Source: Palsa-883 sp963826975
GTDB lineage: Bacteria > Pseudomonadota > Alphaproteobacteria > Acetobacterales > Acetobacteraceae
NCBI GenBank assembly: GCA_963826975.1
Contig: CAWGZJ010000012.1
Location: forward strand, 186,001 to 250,000
Direction of reading: 5' to 3'
DNA length: 64,000 nt
The position numbers and the translations under genes were made by a program. Shown piece by piece: positions 18,129 to 25,285 of the stretch. How positions within the stretch are numbered: the stretch's first letter is position 1; each line of letters opens with the position of its first letter. The notes beneath the pieces are model-generated. The model worked only from the letters and a program-made list of their open reading frames with translations. It was not told the origin of the DNA and made no database searches.

Positions 18129-18729
18129 CGTCGCACGCCGCCGCGGTCAGCGCCGCCCGCAAGATCGTAAGCTGGTCTTCCAGCCCGGCGCGCACCGAGC
18201 CGGCCGGCGTCTCTATCACGCAGGCGTCCGGTGCCAGCCCTGCCTCGGCGACGACCCGCACCCCCGGACCCGCCATGCCGGGACCCGTGGCGGACAATCG
18301 GGTGCAGGTCCGCGCCAGCGCGACGGGATTGACGTGCACGACGACGGAATGCCGATCGGCCAACGTCGTCATCGCCCGCTGGGCGGCCCGTGCCACCGCT
18401 TCGGCAAGGTCGATGCCCCCGATCACCTTTGCGACCCCTTCGGCGATCGCTTCGGCGATCTCGCGCGGCAGCGCCGCCAGTGACCGCTGCGCGGCGGCCG
18501 CCGTGTCGGCCAGGATGCGGGCGGTCTCGCGCCGTACCTCATGTTCCAGGTCCGCGATGTACGCCGCGCGAACGGCAGCGGCTTCGCGCGCGCCCGCGGC
18601 CTGCAGCTCTGCCGCCGCCGCCTGGGCCGTGCACAATGCCGCTTCGGCGTCGCGGTACAGCCCGACATGCTCAGCACGCAGAATGCGCCCCAGCGGTGCG
18701 ATCCGCGCTTCCGGGAGGGCCGCCGTCAT
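18121..18729 (-). CDS. sctL: T3SS ATPase stator SctL
   Basis: 202 residues, FliH/YscL/HrpE type. An Ala-rich coiled coil (about 20-100) precedes a globular C-terminal domain with VVVHVNPVAL, GVRVVAEAGLAPDACVIET and VRAGLEDQLTILRAAL, the usual end of SctL. It tethers SctN to SctQ and regulates the ATPase. Start ATG 18729 overlaps sctK by 4 bp; upstream in-frame codons belong to sctK DNA. Confidence 0.85.
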   Translation of the reverse strand: MTAALPEARIAPLGRILRAEHVGLYRDAEAALCTAQAAAAELQAAGAREAAAVRAAYIADLEHEVRRETARILADTAAAAQRSLAALPREIAEAIAEGVAKVIGGIDLAEAVARAAQRAMTTLADRHSVVVHVNPVALARTCTRLSATGPGMAGPGVRVVAEAGLAPDACVIETPAGSVRAGLEDQLTILRAALTAAACDDG

Positions 18730-19367
18730 ATCGCCAGCTCCTCGGCGGCGAGCGTCCGGACGATCCGCACCGCGCGGGCGCGCAAATCTATGCTGGCGGG
18801 CCAGTCCGACCCGGCCGGAAATTTCAGCCGCACCCGCGACGCAGCCCAATCCGGCAGCGCATCGATCCAGGCGGATATGCAGCGCGCGCCGTCACGCGCG
18901 ATCTCGTCAGCCAGCGCACCGGCGTCATCCGCGGCGGAGCCATCGATGTCGGGTGAATTCGCCGCGATTGGCGGCAGTCCCGGATGGTCCGGTCCCGCGT
19001 GACGCAGTGCCGCGTTTCGCGCCGCCTCGCCGAGCCGCGTGCACAGCAGCGCGATATCGGTGCCGAGCACCAGCGCGCGAACCCGTCGCGCATGCCAGAC
19101 CGCCCCGGCGCGCAACGCCACAGCGGCGAGCACGGCGACGGATGCACTGGCGAGCGCGCGGTCGACAGGTTCGAGCGCCGCGGCCTCGCCGTGGCCCAGA
19201 CGGTCGGCGAGCCAGCGCGAGGCACGCCCGGCCAACCGCGGCGAGGTGAGCAAGTGCCGGGCAGTCTCGGTGCGCAGTCCGGGCGCAATCAGCGGCGCCA
19301 CCAGAGCCGGGTCGGCCCAGGCGCCCGGGTCCGTAACAAACTCCTCAGCCGCCTGCCGGTCCGGCAT
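18726..19367 (-). CDS. sctK: T3SS sorting-platform protein SctK
   Basis: 213 residues between sctJ and sctL, the standard place of SctK (YscK/HrpD). The protein is helical with ALRAGAVWHA, and near the C-terminus has the LPDWAASRVRLKFP element that recalls the family's conserved L...R..LRFP end. SctK connects the SctQ-SctL pods to the inner-membrane ring. Possible starts are ATG 19367 or GTG 19370, 4 or 1 bp past the sctJ stop. Confidence 0.7.
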   Translation of the reverse strand: MPDRQAAEEFVTDPGAWADPALVAPLIAPGLRTETARHLLTSPRLAGRASRWLADRLGHGEAAALEPVDRALASASVAVLAAVALRAGAVWHARRVRALVLGTDIALLCTRLGEAARNAALRHAGPDHPGLPPIAANSPDIDGSAADDAGALADEIARDGARCISAWIDALPDWAASRVRLKFPAGSDWPASIDLRARAVRIVRTLAAEELAI

Positions 19368-19371
19368 CACC

Positions 19372-20160
19372 CTACCGGAGTACCGGCAGGTCGCTGGCGA
19401 TCGGCCGGCGTATCAGCCGATGCCGCGACATCCAGGCGAGCCTGCCGGCAAGGCAGAGCAGGATCATGAACATGCCTGCCGCGCCGGCCAGCACCAGCCG
19501 AATCGCCTCGGCGCTGCCGCGGTACGCCCAGATGCCGTAGACCTCCTCCATTTCCATGGGCTGCGCCTCGGTCGGCGGCAGCACCGCGGGTACCAGCACG
19601 ACCGAGACCTTGTCGTAGGCCAGGTCGGAGACGCCGCCCGCCACCAGCATCTTGATCTGCGGCACCAGGGCGTCGACGTGCGAGTCCGGTTTGTAACGGA
19701 CGAACACCGAAGCCGAGGCCGGCGACGCATCCTGTCGCAGCGGATCGTTGTCCGGAATGACGATCTGAACGCGTGCCGCCAGCACGCCGTCGATCTCCGA
19801 GATCGTGCGCGACAATTCCTCGCCCAGCGCATAGATCATCCGCGCCCGTTCTTCGTCCGGCGACACGATCAGCCCGTTGCCCTTGAACACGTCGGCAATC
19901 GTATCGAAATGCTGCGCCGGCAGCCCGTGCTCGCGCAGCAGGTCGACCGCATCGGCGAAGCGGCTCTGCTCGACCCACACGGTCAGGCTGCCGGTCTTCG
20001 GATCGACGTCGCGGCTGGCTGGAATGCCATCGCGCAGCAACAGCGCGGTTTCTTCGTTGGCCTGCCGTTCGGTCAAGCCGGCATTGAGCTGTGTTTTGCA
20101 CGCCGTCAGCAACGCCAACAGCCCCAGAAGCGGCAGTATGCGACGGGCCGGGGCGCGCAT
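19372..20160 (-). CDS. sctJ: T3SS inner-membrane ring lipoprotein SctJ
   Basis: 262 residues. A lipoprotein signal ends LLALLTAC (Cys about 21). It then shows the YscJ/HrcJ ring domains with LTERQANEETALLLRDGIPA, DLLREHGLPA, GLIVSPDEERARMIYALGEE, ISEIDGVLAARVQIVIP and YKPDSHVDALVPQIKMLVA, and a C-terminal membrane helix (about 228-248). Start ATG 20160 shares its A with the TGA of sctI (TGATG). Confidence 0.95.
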   Translation of the reverse strand: MRAPARRILPLLGLLALLTACKTQLNAGLTERQANEETALLLRDGIPASRDVDPKTGSLTVWVEQSRFADAVDLLREHGLPAQHFDTIADVFKGNGLIVSPDEERARMIYALGEELSRTISEIDGVLAARVQIVIPDNDPLRQDASPASASVFVRYKPDSHVDALVPQIKMLVAGGVSDLAYDKVSVVLVPAVLPPTEAQPMEMEEVYGIWAYRGSAEAIRLVLAGAAGMFMILLCLAGRLAWMSRHRLIRRPIASDLPVLR

Positions 20161-20606
20161 CACTGGGTCTTGATCAACGTGTTGACGGAACCGGTAAATG
20201 TCGTCGCCGCGTTGCTGACGAGTGTCGCCTCCAGCGCGAAGCTGTAGGTCTGCATCATCACGCCCATCGACTGGCGTTGCAGTGCCTCGCCCTCGTGCAG
20301 CGCCTGCGCCGCCGTCAGACCAGGCGGGGCGGCGTCCGTTGCCCCGGCAGAACCCGGGTAGTCGCCGTCGGCCGCGCTGTTCGCCTTCGTTGCATCGCCA
20401 GTAATGGCCTGCGTTACCACCGCCTGGAACTGCGACTCGCGTGCATTGAAGCCGTCGATGCCGGACAACAATGTCTGTCCGATCGCATCGGGATTGGCGC
20501 TGAGCGCAGCGCCCGCCGTGTTGAGCGCAGCACGAAACGCGTCGATTTGCGTCGGTTGCGCGACCGGCACCGGCTGTACCGGAGGAACTTGCGGCAAGGA
20601 TGCCAT
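20160..20606 (-). CDS. sctI: T3SS inner rod protein SctI
   Basis: 148 residues from ATG 20606. Pro-rich start, then helices ending in SMGVMMQTYSFALEATLVSN and FTGSVNTLIKTQ, the amphipathic C-terminal helix characteristic of inner rod proteins (YscI/HrpB). It connects the export gate to the needle. A longer version from GTG 20636 is possible, but that codon lies inside the stem of a strong hairpin (20635-20663), so I prefer the ATG. Confidence 0.82.
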   Translation of the reverse strand: MASLPQVPPVQPVPVAQPTQIDAFRAALNTAGAALSANPDAIGQTLLSGIDGFNARESQFQAVVTQAITGDATKANSAADGDYPGSAGATDAAPPGLTAAQALHEGEALQRQSMGVMMQTYSFALEATLVSNAATTFTGSVNTLIKTQ

Positions 20607-20634
20607 CACGGAACCCGGAGCTGGAGAAAGATTC

Positions 20635-20663
20635 ACGGCCGGCGGCGGGTCGCCGCCGGCCGT
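20635..20663. terminator. 13-bp perfect hairpin between DUF1521 gene and sctI
   Basis: acggccggcggcg (20635-20647) and its exact reverse complement (20651-20663) enclose a 3-nt loop. On the plus strand it is followed by gttttgttt; on the operon's own (minus) strand it is followed by a less T-rich stretch. It could act as a leaky terminator or as an mRNA end-protecting or processing structure between a secreted-protein gene and the structural genes. Confidence 0.6.
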
Positions 20664-20677
20664 TTTGTTTCAGCCGA

Positions 20678-21751
20678 TCAGGCCTGTGTGTAGCCTGATT
20701 GCGACACCATGCCGGACAGTGTCTGCATCATCATGATCGAGTAGAAGCTGTCCTGGTTCTGCGCCAACAAGCCCAGCAACTGCGTCATTGTTTGCTGCAT
20801 GCTGCTGGACGACGCTGGATCGGACGACGCGGTCGTGGTCGCCGGGTCGCCCACCAGGCCGCCGCCGGCGCCGTCGAGGTCCGTCTCTCCGCCGCCTTGC
20901 GGGGCTGTGATCTCCGCGCCCATGCTGCCGTTCGCGTTATTATAGTACAGATTGCCATCGGCACCAAGAGTGATGTCGGTCGCCGTCGGTGTATTGTACA
21001 GCCCGGACTGGAAGCTGGCGTCGTTGTTCATCACACCGGAGGTAGTAACGCCGCCGACAAACCCGTCCGTACTGCTGCCGCCCATCGTCACCGCCTGGTC
21101 GCCCTTGGTGATCGAAACCTGTGCGATATGCGACTTGCCGGCGCTGTTGGTTGCGGTCGGCTGGATGTGGATGACGGTCCCATCCTGCAACTGGATGTTG
21201 AGATCATCGTTCTGGAAATCGGCGGTGTCCTGGCCGTTCACCTTGATGTGCGGATCGCCCCATACCTCGGTAGTCTGACCGGTCTGGTTGTTGGTGATGG
21301 TCAGCGATCCATCATCGTTGGTGCTGCCGGTGATGGTGTATTCGCCGGTGTTCACCGAGTTGCCTGACACTGTCAGCCCCGGATCGCTGCTGGTCGGGTC
21401 GCTGCCGGTCGAACCACTGGACACCGGGGTGGCGATCGGCGTCGTGATAGGCTGTGGTGTGGTGATCGGCTGCGGCGTGGCCGTCGAGCCATTGCCTTGC
21501 AGCAAGGCGATCGCTTGCTCCAGAAGCTGTTGCGCCAGCGCCGGGTCGGTCGCCAGGGCTGCCGCCTGGACGTACTGCATCGCCTGTTGCTGCTTGGCGA
21601 GCGGTGGTGCCGGGCTGTACATCGACTGCGCGTCCGCCAGGCCGATCAACTCGCTGCCGCTTAGTCCCTGATAGGAACTGAGGACTGGTGATTCGCTGGA
21701 CCCAAGTGCCAGGCCGGCATTGGCCTGTAGCTGTAATGACATGTCGTTCAT
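20678..21751 (-). CDS. DUF1521-domain protein, candidate T3SS effector
   Basis: 357 residues, no signal peptide, no cysteine, rich in Ser, Thr, Gly and Gln, as for secreted T3SS substrates. Residues of about 130-260 form a DUF1521 domain with the motif GDPH at 165-168 (TEVWGDPHIKVNGQD). In Bradyrhizobium NopE1/NopE2 the same domain mediates metal-ion-inducible self-cleavage at a GD/PH bond; retention of GDPH suggests the same chemistry here, though the next residues are IK instead of VD. The last 60 residues (QQTMTQLLGLLAQNQDSFYS, MMMQTLSGMV) are an amphipathic helical tail. ATG 21751 follows gaggaag. Located in the T3SS operon between a glycine-rich small gene and sctI. Confidence 0.78.
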   Translation of the reverse strand: MNDMSLQLQANAGLALGSSESPVLSSYQGLSGSELIGLADAQSMYSPAPPLAKQQQAMQYVQAAALATDPALAQQLLEQAIALLQGNGSTATPQPITTPQPITTPIATPVSSGSTGSDPTSSDPGLTVSGNSVNTGEYTITGSTNDDGSLTITNNQTGQTTEVWGDPHIKVNGQDTADFQNDDLNIQLQDGTVIHIQPTATNSAGKSHIAQVSITKGDQAVTMGGSSTDGFVGGVTTSGVMNNDASFQSGLYNTPTATDITLGADGNLYYNNANGSMGAEITAPQGGGETDLDGAGGGLVGDPATTTASSDPASSSSMQQTMTQLLGLLAQNQDSFYSIMMMQTLSGMVSQSGYTQA

Positions 21752-21809
21752 GGCTCTTCCTCGTCTTGTCCTGGTGCTGGCCTTTACGTACGTGCTGCGC
21801 CAGCCCCCG

Positions 21810-22013
21810 TCAGAGGAAGGCGGCGACGAGCGGCAACACGTCGCTGGCGATCTGGCCAACCTCGTTCATCGTGCCGTTGCCGCTGTTGCCGCCGCTGTTC
21901 TGCGCCGCGGAGCCTTCGAAGGCGTTCATCAATTCGCTCAGGAAATCGCCGCCGCCGAGGCCGCCATCCATGCCTCCAACGATCCCCTCGATGGCTCCCA
22001 TGAATCCACTCAT
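21810..22013 (-). CDS. 67-residue glycine-rich protein, harpin-like
   Basis: Starts at ATG 22013 behind ggagag. The product begins MSGFMGAIEGIVGGMDGGLG, is rich in Gly, Ser, Asn and Ala, lacks cysteine, and ends with the hydrophobic DVLPLVAAFL. Harpins and some pilus subunits of T3SS have this composition, but no homology is demonstrated. Placed between the N-terminal secretin gene and the DUF1521 gene, it is likely to be an early secreted substrate. Confidence 0.55.
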   Translation of the reverse strand: MSGFMGAIEGIVGGMDGGLGGGDFLSELMNAFEGSAAQNSGGNSGNGTMNEVGQIASDVLPLVAAFL

Positions 22014-22157
22014 GCTTACTCTCCGTTTCCGTGTGTGTGCCGCCGATGCTCGGACCGATTCATCACTCGCATGGCAGGCAACCATCGGCTCGCGCCGCCT
22101 GCCGGAAACTTCGCCGCGTTGTTCTGCGCCGCGACGAACTATGTCGATGGAGTGTCC

Positions 22158-22739
22158 TCATGGATTTGCCGCCGAGCCGCGAAAGACGTGCACTTCCATC
22201 ACGCCGGCCTTCGCACTCTGCGCCAGTGCCGTCAGTGTTTCGTCGACGAGCGATGCGTATCTGGGCGGGCCGTTCACGGCCGCCACGCCGGACACGCTCG
22301 CGACGCGCAGAGGCCATCGGTTATCGCTTACGCCAAGCTCGTTCAGCGTTTGCACCAAAGCGTCGGGTGCGACGGGACCCAATGGCTCCACTTTCGAGAC
22401 AGCTTCGCCGTAGCCAGAGACGAAGATCGTCCGCCCGTCGCAATACCAATCGAACCCGTAGAGTGCCGCAAGCCGGTCGAGCGTCTTTTCCGCAGTCGCC
22501 GGCGGTAGCCGCCCGTGCACGCGGCCATGGATCTGCGGGCTGATGCTGCTACGCAAGTCAAGCTGCTCCACGATACCTGTGAGCACGTCTCGAAGGTCCT
22601 GATCGACCACGGAATAACTGATCATTTGCTGCGGATCGGGCAATGGCGCGGCCCACGCCGCCGCCGGCGCCAGCAGAACGGCGGCGCCAAGCGCCAGAAT
22701 GCAGCTGCGTCGTGCGGTCATGCGAACCACCTTGGTCAT
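22158..22739 (-). CDS. rhcC1: N-terminal secretin module (RhcC1/NolW-like)
   Basis: 193 residues. Signal peptide about 1-30, then a secretin N0 domain (about 39-108: ISYSVVDQDLRDVLTGIVEQ, LYGFDWYCDGRTIFVSG) and an N1-like domain carrying NGPPRYASLVDETLTAL, the segment that precedes N1 in SctC secretins. The membrane-spanning secretin barrel is absent. Rhizobial T3SS split SctC into RhcC1 (this part) and RhcC2 (barrel); here the second part would be the protein at 32413-33756, about 9 kb away in the divergent operon. First gene of the leftward operon. ATG 22739 or 22721. Confidence 0.82.
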   Translation of the reverse strand: MTKVVRMTARRSCILALGAAVLLAPAAAWAAPLPDPQQMISYSVVDQDLRDVLTGIVEQLDLRSSISPQIHGRVHGRLPPATAEKTLDRLAALYGFDWYCDGRTIFVSGYGEAVSKVEPLGPVAPDALVQTLNELGVSDNRWPLRVASVSGVAAVNGPPRYASLVDETLTALAQSAKAGVMEVHVFRGSAANP

Positions 22740-23303
22740 CGACCCATCCCGAACGTTCCCGTCGCCAGTCGCGATTTCTTAGTCAGCCGCGATCTCGTCG
22801 ATTTCTAATAAATGATGCAGTGATCAAAAGATGAAACGGATCGACGTATAACAGCGTAATGTTCCTCTTTGCGATCGTTAATTAATCACAGCACAGCCAC
22901 GGTTGGATTCACAAGCATCTAGTCGTACACGTAATACTGAGCGTTCGAGAACTTTCCGTGACGCTATCATTGCCACTAAGTCGTGAACCAAAACCCCGCT
23001 CGTGGCTTGCAAAACCGCATTGACAGGCGCGAGGGCGATGTGGCCACCATTGCGCCCGTGATCGCCGCGATGGCCGACCACAATGCGCAGTGTCTTGAAA
23101 GTCTCTTGTTGGCTTGGGCAAGAGAAGGATGGCGTAGTGTGCCACGACACAACTCGCTTGCAGGGCTGCTCCGTCCTTGCGACGGAAGTTCACAGACCAG
23201 GGCTGATAGATCAAATTTCCTGGGCTCTGTCGAGCGGCGCAACCGCACACCGACGGCCACGCCGTCGATTCGGTAATATCGGTCAACCAGGAAGGAGAAC
23301 ACC
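22740..23303. promoter_or_regulatory. Divergent control region of the two T3SS operons
   Basis: The only large gap in the T3SS locus, placed between the starts of the leftward (rhcC1...) and rightward operons, so both promoters should be here. The stretch 22790-22900 is clearly AT-richer and contains gatcgttaattaatcac. Two similar blocks, gtcgcgatttct and gtcgatttct, lie within 22765-22806. I do not find a convincing tts box, PIP box or hrp box, and no regulator gene lies near. The open frames in 22880-23280 do not look coding. Confidence 0.5.
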
Positions 23304-23492
23304 ATGGGCACGACTACGGGTGGGATTTCGTCGGGTCAGCTCAGTTCGCAGCTCGATTCGCTACAGGATGACATGAACAGCAAAGAGCTCGCACTTTATA
23401 CGTACGCGGCGAAGGCGAGTTTCAACCAGTCGATGGCGCAAACGCTCGGCGGCCTCGCGACCGACGCGGCGAAGGCCAAACCGCAGGTCTGA
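23304..23492 (+). CDS. 62-residue helical protein, possible needle subunit
   Basis: Excellent ribosome site (aggaaggag) before ATG 23304. The product is a single polar, then amphipathic helix (SSGQLSSQLDSLQDDMNSKE, LALYTYAAKASFNQSMAQTL), cysteine- and proline-poor. Size and position at the head of the rightward operon, before sctD, fit a needle or pilus subunit (SctF/NopA class) or a small chaperone. It lacks the Pro-containing turn usual in SctF needles, so the assignment is tentative. No better SctF candidate exists in the window apart from the 67-residue protein at 21810-22013. Confidence 0.5.
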   Translation: MGTTTGGISSGQLSSQLDSLQDDMNSKELALYTYAAKASFNQSMAQTLGGLATDAAKAKPQV

Positions 23493-23628
23493 TCTCCACC
23501 ACCCGAGATCAGCAGGCGATCAAACTTTCGACGTCGGGGTTCCGGACCAGAAACCGGAACCCCGCACGCCGGATATTCGTCCGTCGCATACTTGACCTGA
23601 GTGGCAGCTCCCGGAGGAGCAGGTAAAC

Positions 23629-24495
23629 ATGCAGCATCCGGCTGCAAACGATGGTGGCTGGCGATTCGAGATCGCCGCCGGACCGAATTCCGGCGCCAAT
23701 GTGACACTCGCGCCCGGTCGCTATAGGCTGGGCTCCGACGCCGGCAACGATATCGTACTTGCGGATCCCGACGTTGCATCACAGCACGCTGCGATGGAGC
23801 TTGCGCACGACCGCGCGAGCATCACCGTACTCGCGCCGGGCGTCCTGATGCAGCGGCGCCGATTGGATCGCGGCCGGCAATACCCATTGAAGCCCGGCAC
23901 CATACTCACGCTCGGGACGACACGCCTGCGCGTCAGCTTTCCGCCCGGTCTGCCGCGGCGGCACCGGCGCGGCAACATCGCGATGTGTGTGGCAGCACTT
24001 GCCGCGGCTTGTACTGGCGCCGCCTATTACGTCGCGGCGCCTGTCGCCGTCGGAACGGTACGCGTCTCTCAGCCGGTCAGCGGATCAGCTTCCACGACGA
24101 TGTTGACCCGGGCGGCCGCCGATTTCCGCGCCCATCTTGCCGACACACAAGTCGCGCCCGATGTCCAGGTTACGGCGTCTGACGGCATTGTGCTGGCAAC
24201 CGGCACAATCCTGCCAGCAGACCGACCGGCATGGCTCGACGCCGAGAAATGGTTCGACGCGCACTTGGGTGGACACATTGCGTTGGCGGACCGTGTCGGC
24301 ACGGCGGGTCCTGCGGAACTACCGAAACTCGATGTCGCGGCGGTGTCTATGGCACCGGTGCCCAATGTCATCACACGTGACGGTGAACACTACACCGTCG
24401 GTGCGGTCCTGCAGAATGGCTGGCACATCGATCGCATCGCGCCCAACGGCATCATCCTGCGCAGCGGCGCGCGCGAAATACGCGTCACACTCTGA
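23629..24495 (+). CDS. sctD: T3SS inner-membrane ring protein SctD
   Basis: 288 residues. A cytoplasmic FHA-like domain (about 13-103: YRLGSDAGNDIVLADPDVAS), one membrane helix (about 115-137) and a periplasmic part with ring-building repeats; the end VITRDGEHYTVGAVLQNGWH and IRVTL is typical of SctD. It is shorter than Yersinia YscD, so fewer periplasmic ring domains are present. ATG 23629 follows ggaggag. It forms the outer ring of the inner-membrane base with SctJ. Confidence 0.87.
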   Translation: MQHPAANDGGWRFEIAAGPNSGANVTLAPGRYRLGSDAGNDIVLADPDVASQHAAMELAHDRASITVLAPGVLMQRRRLDRGRQYPLKPGTILTLGTTRLRVSFPPGLPRRHRRGNIAMCVAALAAACTGAAYYVAAPVAVGTVRVSQPVSGSASTTMLTRAAADFRAHLADTQVAPDVQVTASDGIVLATGTILPADRPAWLDAEKWFDAHLGGHIALADRVGTAGPAELPKLDVAAVSMAPVPNVITRDGEHYTVGAVLQNGWHIDRIAPNGIILRSGAREIRVTL

Positions 24496-24497
24496 TC

Positions 24498-24905
24498 ATG
24501 GCGACCGAACCACTCGACAACGATGGCTCGCGCGTTCCTGCGTCAGGCGCTGTCTGGCGCATCCCCACACCGGGGACGCAACGGGTTGATCCCCCACCCG
24601 ACGGCGTCAGCGAGATCGATCCGCTCCAGGCGCTCATCGAACTTGGCGAGCACCCGGAGTATGCCACCGAGGGGCTGGCGGATCAGCTTCTCGCGTGGAT
24701 CGCGCCGCGGCCGCGCAACCCCGCCACACTCACGCAGTCGCGGATCGTGCCATTGCTAGGGGTGGCGGCTGATCTTCTGTCACACACCGCGGCTGCGTCG
24801 GCGGACGTTATTGGCCTGGGTGCGACAGCGTTGGCGCAGGAACTGCGGATGCAGCGCACGCTGGCCGATCGTCGGGCAACGCTGATCACGAGCAGCGACC
24901 GATGA
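24498..24905 (+). CDS. T3SS operon protein of unknown function, 135 residues
   Basis: Begins 2 bp after sctD and overlaps the next gene by 4 bp. Soluble, no cysteine, Pro-rich start followed by helical DPLQALIELGEHPEYATEGL and ELRMQRTLADRRA. No family recognised; position between sctD and a TPR protein suggests a cytoplasmic accessory factor or chaperone subunit. Confidence 0.6.
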   Translation: MATEPLDNDGSRVPASGAVWRIPTPGTQRVDPPPDGVSEIDPLQALIELGEHPEYATEGLADQLLAWIAPRPRNPATLTQSRIVPLLGVAADLLSHTAAASADVIGLGATALAQELRMQRTLADRRATLITSSDR

Positions 24906-25285
24906 CTGATGCTTCGGATGATGCTGTCGATCTGATGCAGTGCCTCGGCTTCATCTATCTGCGCCACGGACAACCGTATCGCGCGGTGGTGCTGTTGATC
25001 GTTGCCGCCCAGGCACAACCGGATCGCCCGGAGGTGCTGCGCACGCTGTGCGGCGCGCTCATTGCCGCGGGCATGGGCCAGCAGGCATATGATGTGCTCG
25101 ATCGGTTGGAGCTGCTGGCGCCGGAGCTGACACAGCATCCGATGATGCGGCTGATGCGAGCGCGCGCGCTGCTGTTGCTCGGTCGCACCGAGGAAGCGCG
25201 CGCAACCTTCCGCCCCGCCCCGCCTGCCGGCGCGCCACCTGTTGGCACACCGGGCAAGCCGCCGCGACGGAGGCGGGCCGCATGA
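24902..25285 (+). CDS. TPR chaperone-like protein of the T3SS
   Basis: 127 residues with two to three tetratricopeptide-like helix pairs (LGFIYLRHGQPYRAVVLLIV, RTLCGALIAAGMGQQAYDVL, ARALLLLGRTEEARATF) and a basic Pro-rich tail. Small TPR proteins next to sctV (Y4yS in rhizobia, YscG or SctG elsewhere) act as chaperones of needle or translocator proteins. ATGA overlaps join it to both neighbours. Confidence 0.7.
   Translation: MTDASDDAVDLMQCLGFIYLRHGQPYRAVVLLIVAAQAQPDRPEVLRTLCGALIAAGMGQQAYDVLDRLELLAPELTQHPMMRLMRARALLLLGRTEEARATFRPAPPAGAPPVGTPGKPPRRRRAA

Noticed and set aside
22878..23286. Frames in the T3SS intergenic region resembling a degenerate gene
   Set aside because: No recognisable motif, conflicting frames on both strands and no ribosome site; treated as non-coding control region.
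22740..23303. tts box, PIP box or hrp box
   Set aside because: Scanned by eye for the known consensus patterns; no match good enough to report.
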